Assembly: GCA_021793235.1 (NCBI GenBank)
Contig: JAJYTD010000002.1
Coordinates: 62,001 to 126,000 of the forward strand
DNA from: Actinomycetes bacterium
GTDB taxonomy: Bacteria; Actinomycetota; Actinomycetes; Streptosporangiales; Streptosporangiaceae
Direction of reading: 5' to 3'
Length of the DNA: 64,000 bases
Shown: positions 63,352 to 64,000 of the stretch, one piece after another
Layout of the letters: every line of letters begins with the position of its first letter
Position numbering within the stretch: the stretch's first letter is position 1
The notes under the pieces: generated by a model
What the model saw: the letters and a program-made list of their open reading frames with translations, nothing else
What the model was told of the DNA's origin: nothing
Database searches by the model: none
Position numbers and translations under genes: made by a program

Positions 63352-64000
63352 GATGCCTCCCCCGTTCCTGCGGCGTGGGCCGGGTCCCGGTCTCCAGCAG
63401 CTGCGGAGAGACCGGGGCGTGCCCGCCCGATCGCCATCTCCGGCGGGGCCAACGGCAGCGGAGAGCCCCTCAGCTCCTTGCCTGCCTTGCGCGGCAGGGA
63501 CAACCGGAACTGCGATCCCTTACCGGGCCTGCCCCAGGCCTGCAGCCAACCGCCGTGGAGAAGCGCATCCTCCTTGGCGATGGGCAGGCCGAGCCCCGTC
63601 CCGCCGGTGGTGCGGGCCCGTGCGGGATCGGCACGCCAGAAGCGGTCGAAACACAGGTGCTCCTCCCCCTCCTTGAGGCCGACGCCGAAATCCCGTACTG
63701 CCACGGCCACCGCGTCGCGGTCCCCCGCCGCGGTCACAGTGACGTCCTTGCCTTCACTGTGCTCGATCGCGTTGACCACCAGATTGCGCAGGATGCGGTT
63801 GATCCGGCGGGCATCGACCTCGGCGGTACAGGGCTCGGCCGGCAGCCGCATCACCACCTTGATCCCCCGCTTCTCAGCGATCTGTTCCGAGTCGCCGACC
63901 GCCTTCATCACCGCGTCGCGGATGTCCACCGACTCCAGCGAGAGCGTGGCCGCTCCCGCGTCGTGCCTGCTGATCTCCAACAGGTCGGCGAGCAGTTCCT
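63348..64000 (-). CDS. mtrB: Sensor histidine kinase MtrB, C-terminal part (runs off window)
   Basis: The 3' ~217 codons are present. The visible part opens at ELLADLLEISRHDAGA, just past the phosphorylated His, then shows the N-box RNLVVNAIEHSEGKDV, G1 VRDFGVGLKEGE and G2 GGTGLGLPIAKEDALLHGG. Position upstream of lpqB identifies MtrB. The 5' part lies beyond base 64000. Confidence 0.92.
   Translation of the reverse strand, partial: ELLADLLEISRHDAGAATLSLESVDIRDAVMKAVGDSEQIAEKRGIKVVMRLPAEPCTAEVDARRINRILRNLVVNAIEHSEGKDVTVTAAGDRDAVAVAVRDFGVGLKEGEEHLCFDRFWRADPARARTTGGTGLGLPIAKEDALLHGGWLQAWGRPGKGSQFRLSLPRKAGKELRGSPLPLAPPEMAIGRARPGLSAAAGDRDPAHAAGTGEAS

Overview
The window is high-GC (roughly 70%) actinobacterial chromosome. 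Long divergent and convergent operons, frequent ATGA/GTGA gene overlaps, a WhiJ/DUF397-type regulatory cluster, DasR with a GlcNAc phosphotransferase system, mtrB-lpqB, NAD-dependent glutamate dehydrogenase of the ~180 kDa class and a tmRNA tag ANSKRTEFALAA all point to Streptosporangiales, most likely Nocardiopsidaceae (Nocardiopsis/Streptomonospora/Thermobifida relatives). No plasmid or phage backbone is visible. This assignment is inference from gene content.

Layout. 1-11.9 kb: a cell-envelope glycan locus. It holds a partial GT-C-like membrane protein, two SAM methyltransferases, a minus-strand operon of GT4 glycosyltransferase, a 1510-residue AftD-like arabinofuranosyltransferase and a DUF3068 protein, then a small secreted DUF2613 protein and a polytopic membrane protein. 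12-18.8 kb: an accessory signalling patch with an XRE/DUF5753 regulator, a tandem DUF397 protein, two HATPase anti-sigma-like proteins, a PCMT-type methyltransferase, a DUF574 methyltransferase, several Cys-rich microproteins, a MITE-like 256-bp inverted element and a perfect 28-bp palindrome. 18.9-26.8 kb: an SGNH hydrolase with fibronectin III repeats, a fused FadE34-like acyl-CoA dehydrogenase with KstR-type operators, a DMT-type permease, an FMN reductase preceded by a Cys-rich leader peptide, nagA and a small hypothetical gene.

26.8-42 kb: a TPR-RDD membrane protein paired with an AAA ATPase; then, on the minus strand, prfB-ftsE-ftsX-smpB, a penicillin-binding-protein homologue that has lost all three active-site motifs, and ssrA (tmRNA); upstream of prfB lies the giant glutamate dehydrogenase. 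42-46.8 kb: two HAD proteins, a DUF6912 protein, an acyl-CoA dehydrogenase with a TetR-type palindrome, and a Uma2 nuclease-like protein.

46.8-55.5 kb: a complete N-acetylglucosamine uptake island. It has a secreted GH3 hexosaminidase lipoprotein, EI, HPr, IIA, IIB, IIC, a HAD phosphatase, a SIS-domain sugar-phosphate enzyme and the regulator DasR, with dre-like sites in the divergent promoter. nagA at 25 kb probably belongs to the same pathway. 55.6-64 kb: secA, a small membrane protein, hpf, comF, lpqB and the 3' part of mtrB, the conserved mtrAB-lpqB-comF-hpf-secA order of actinobacteria.
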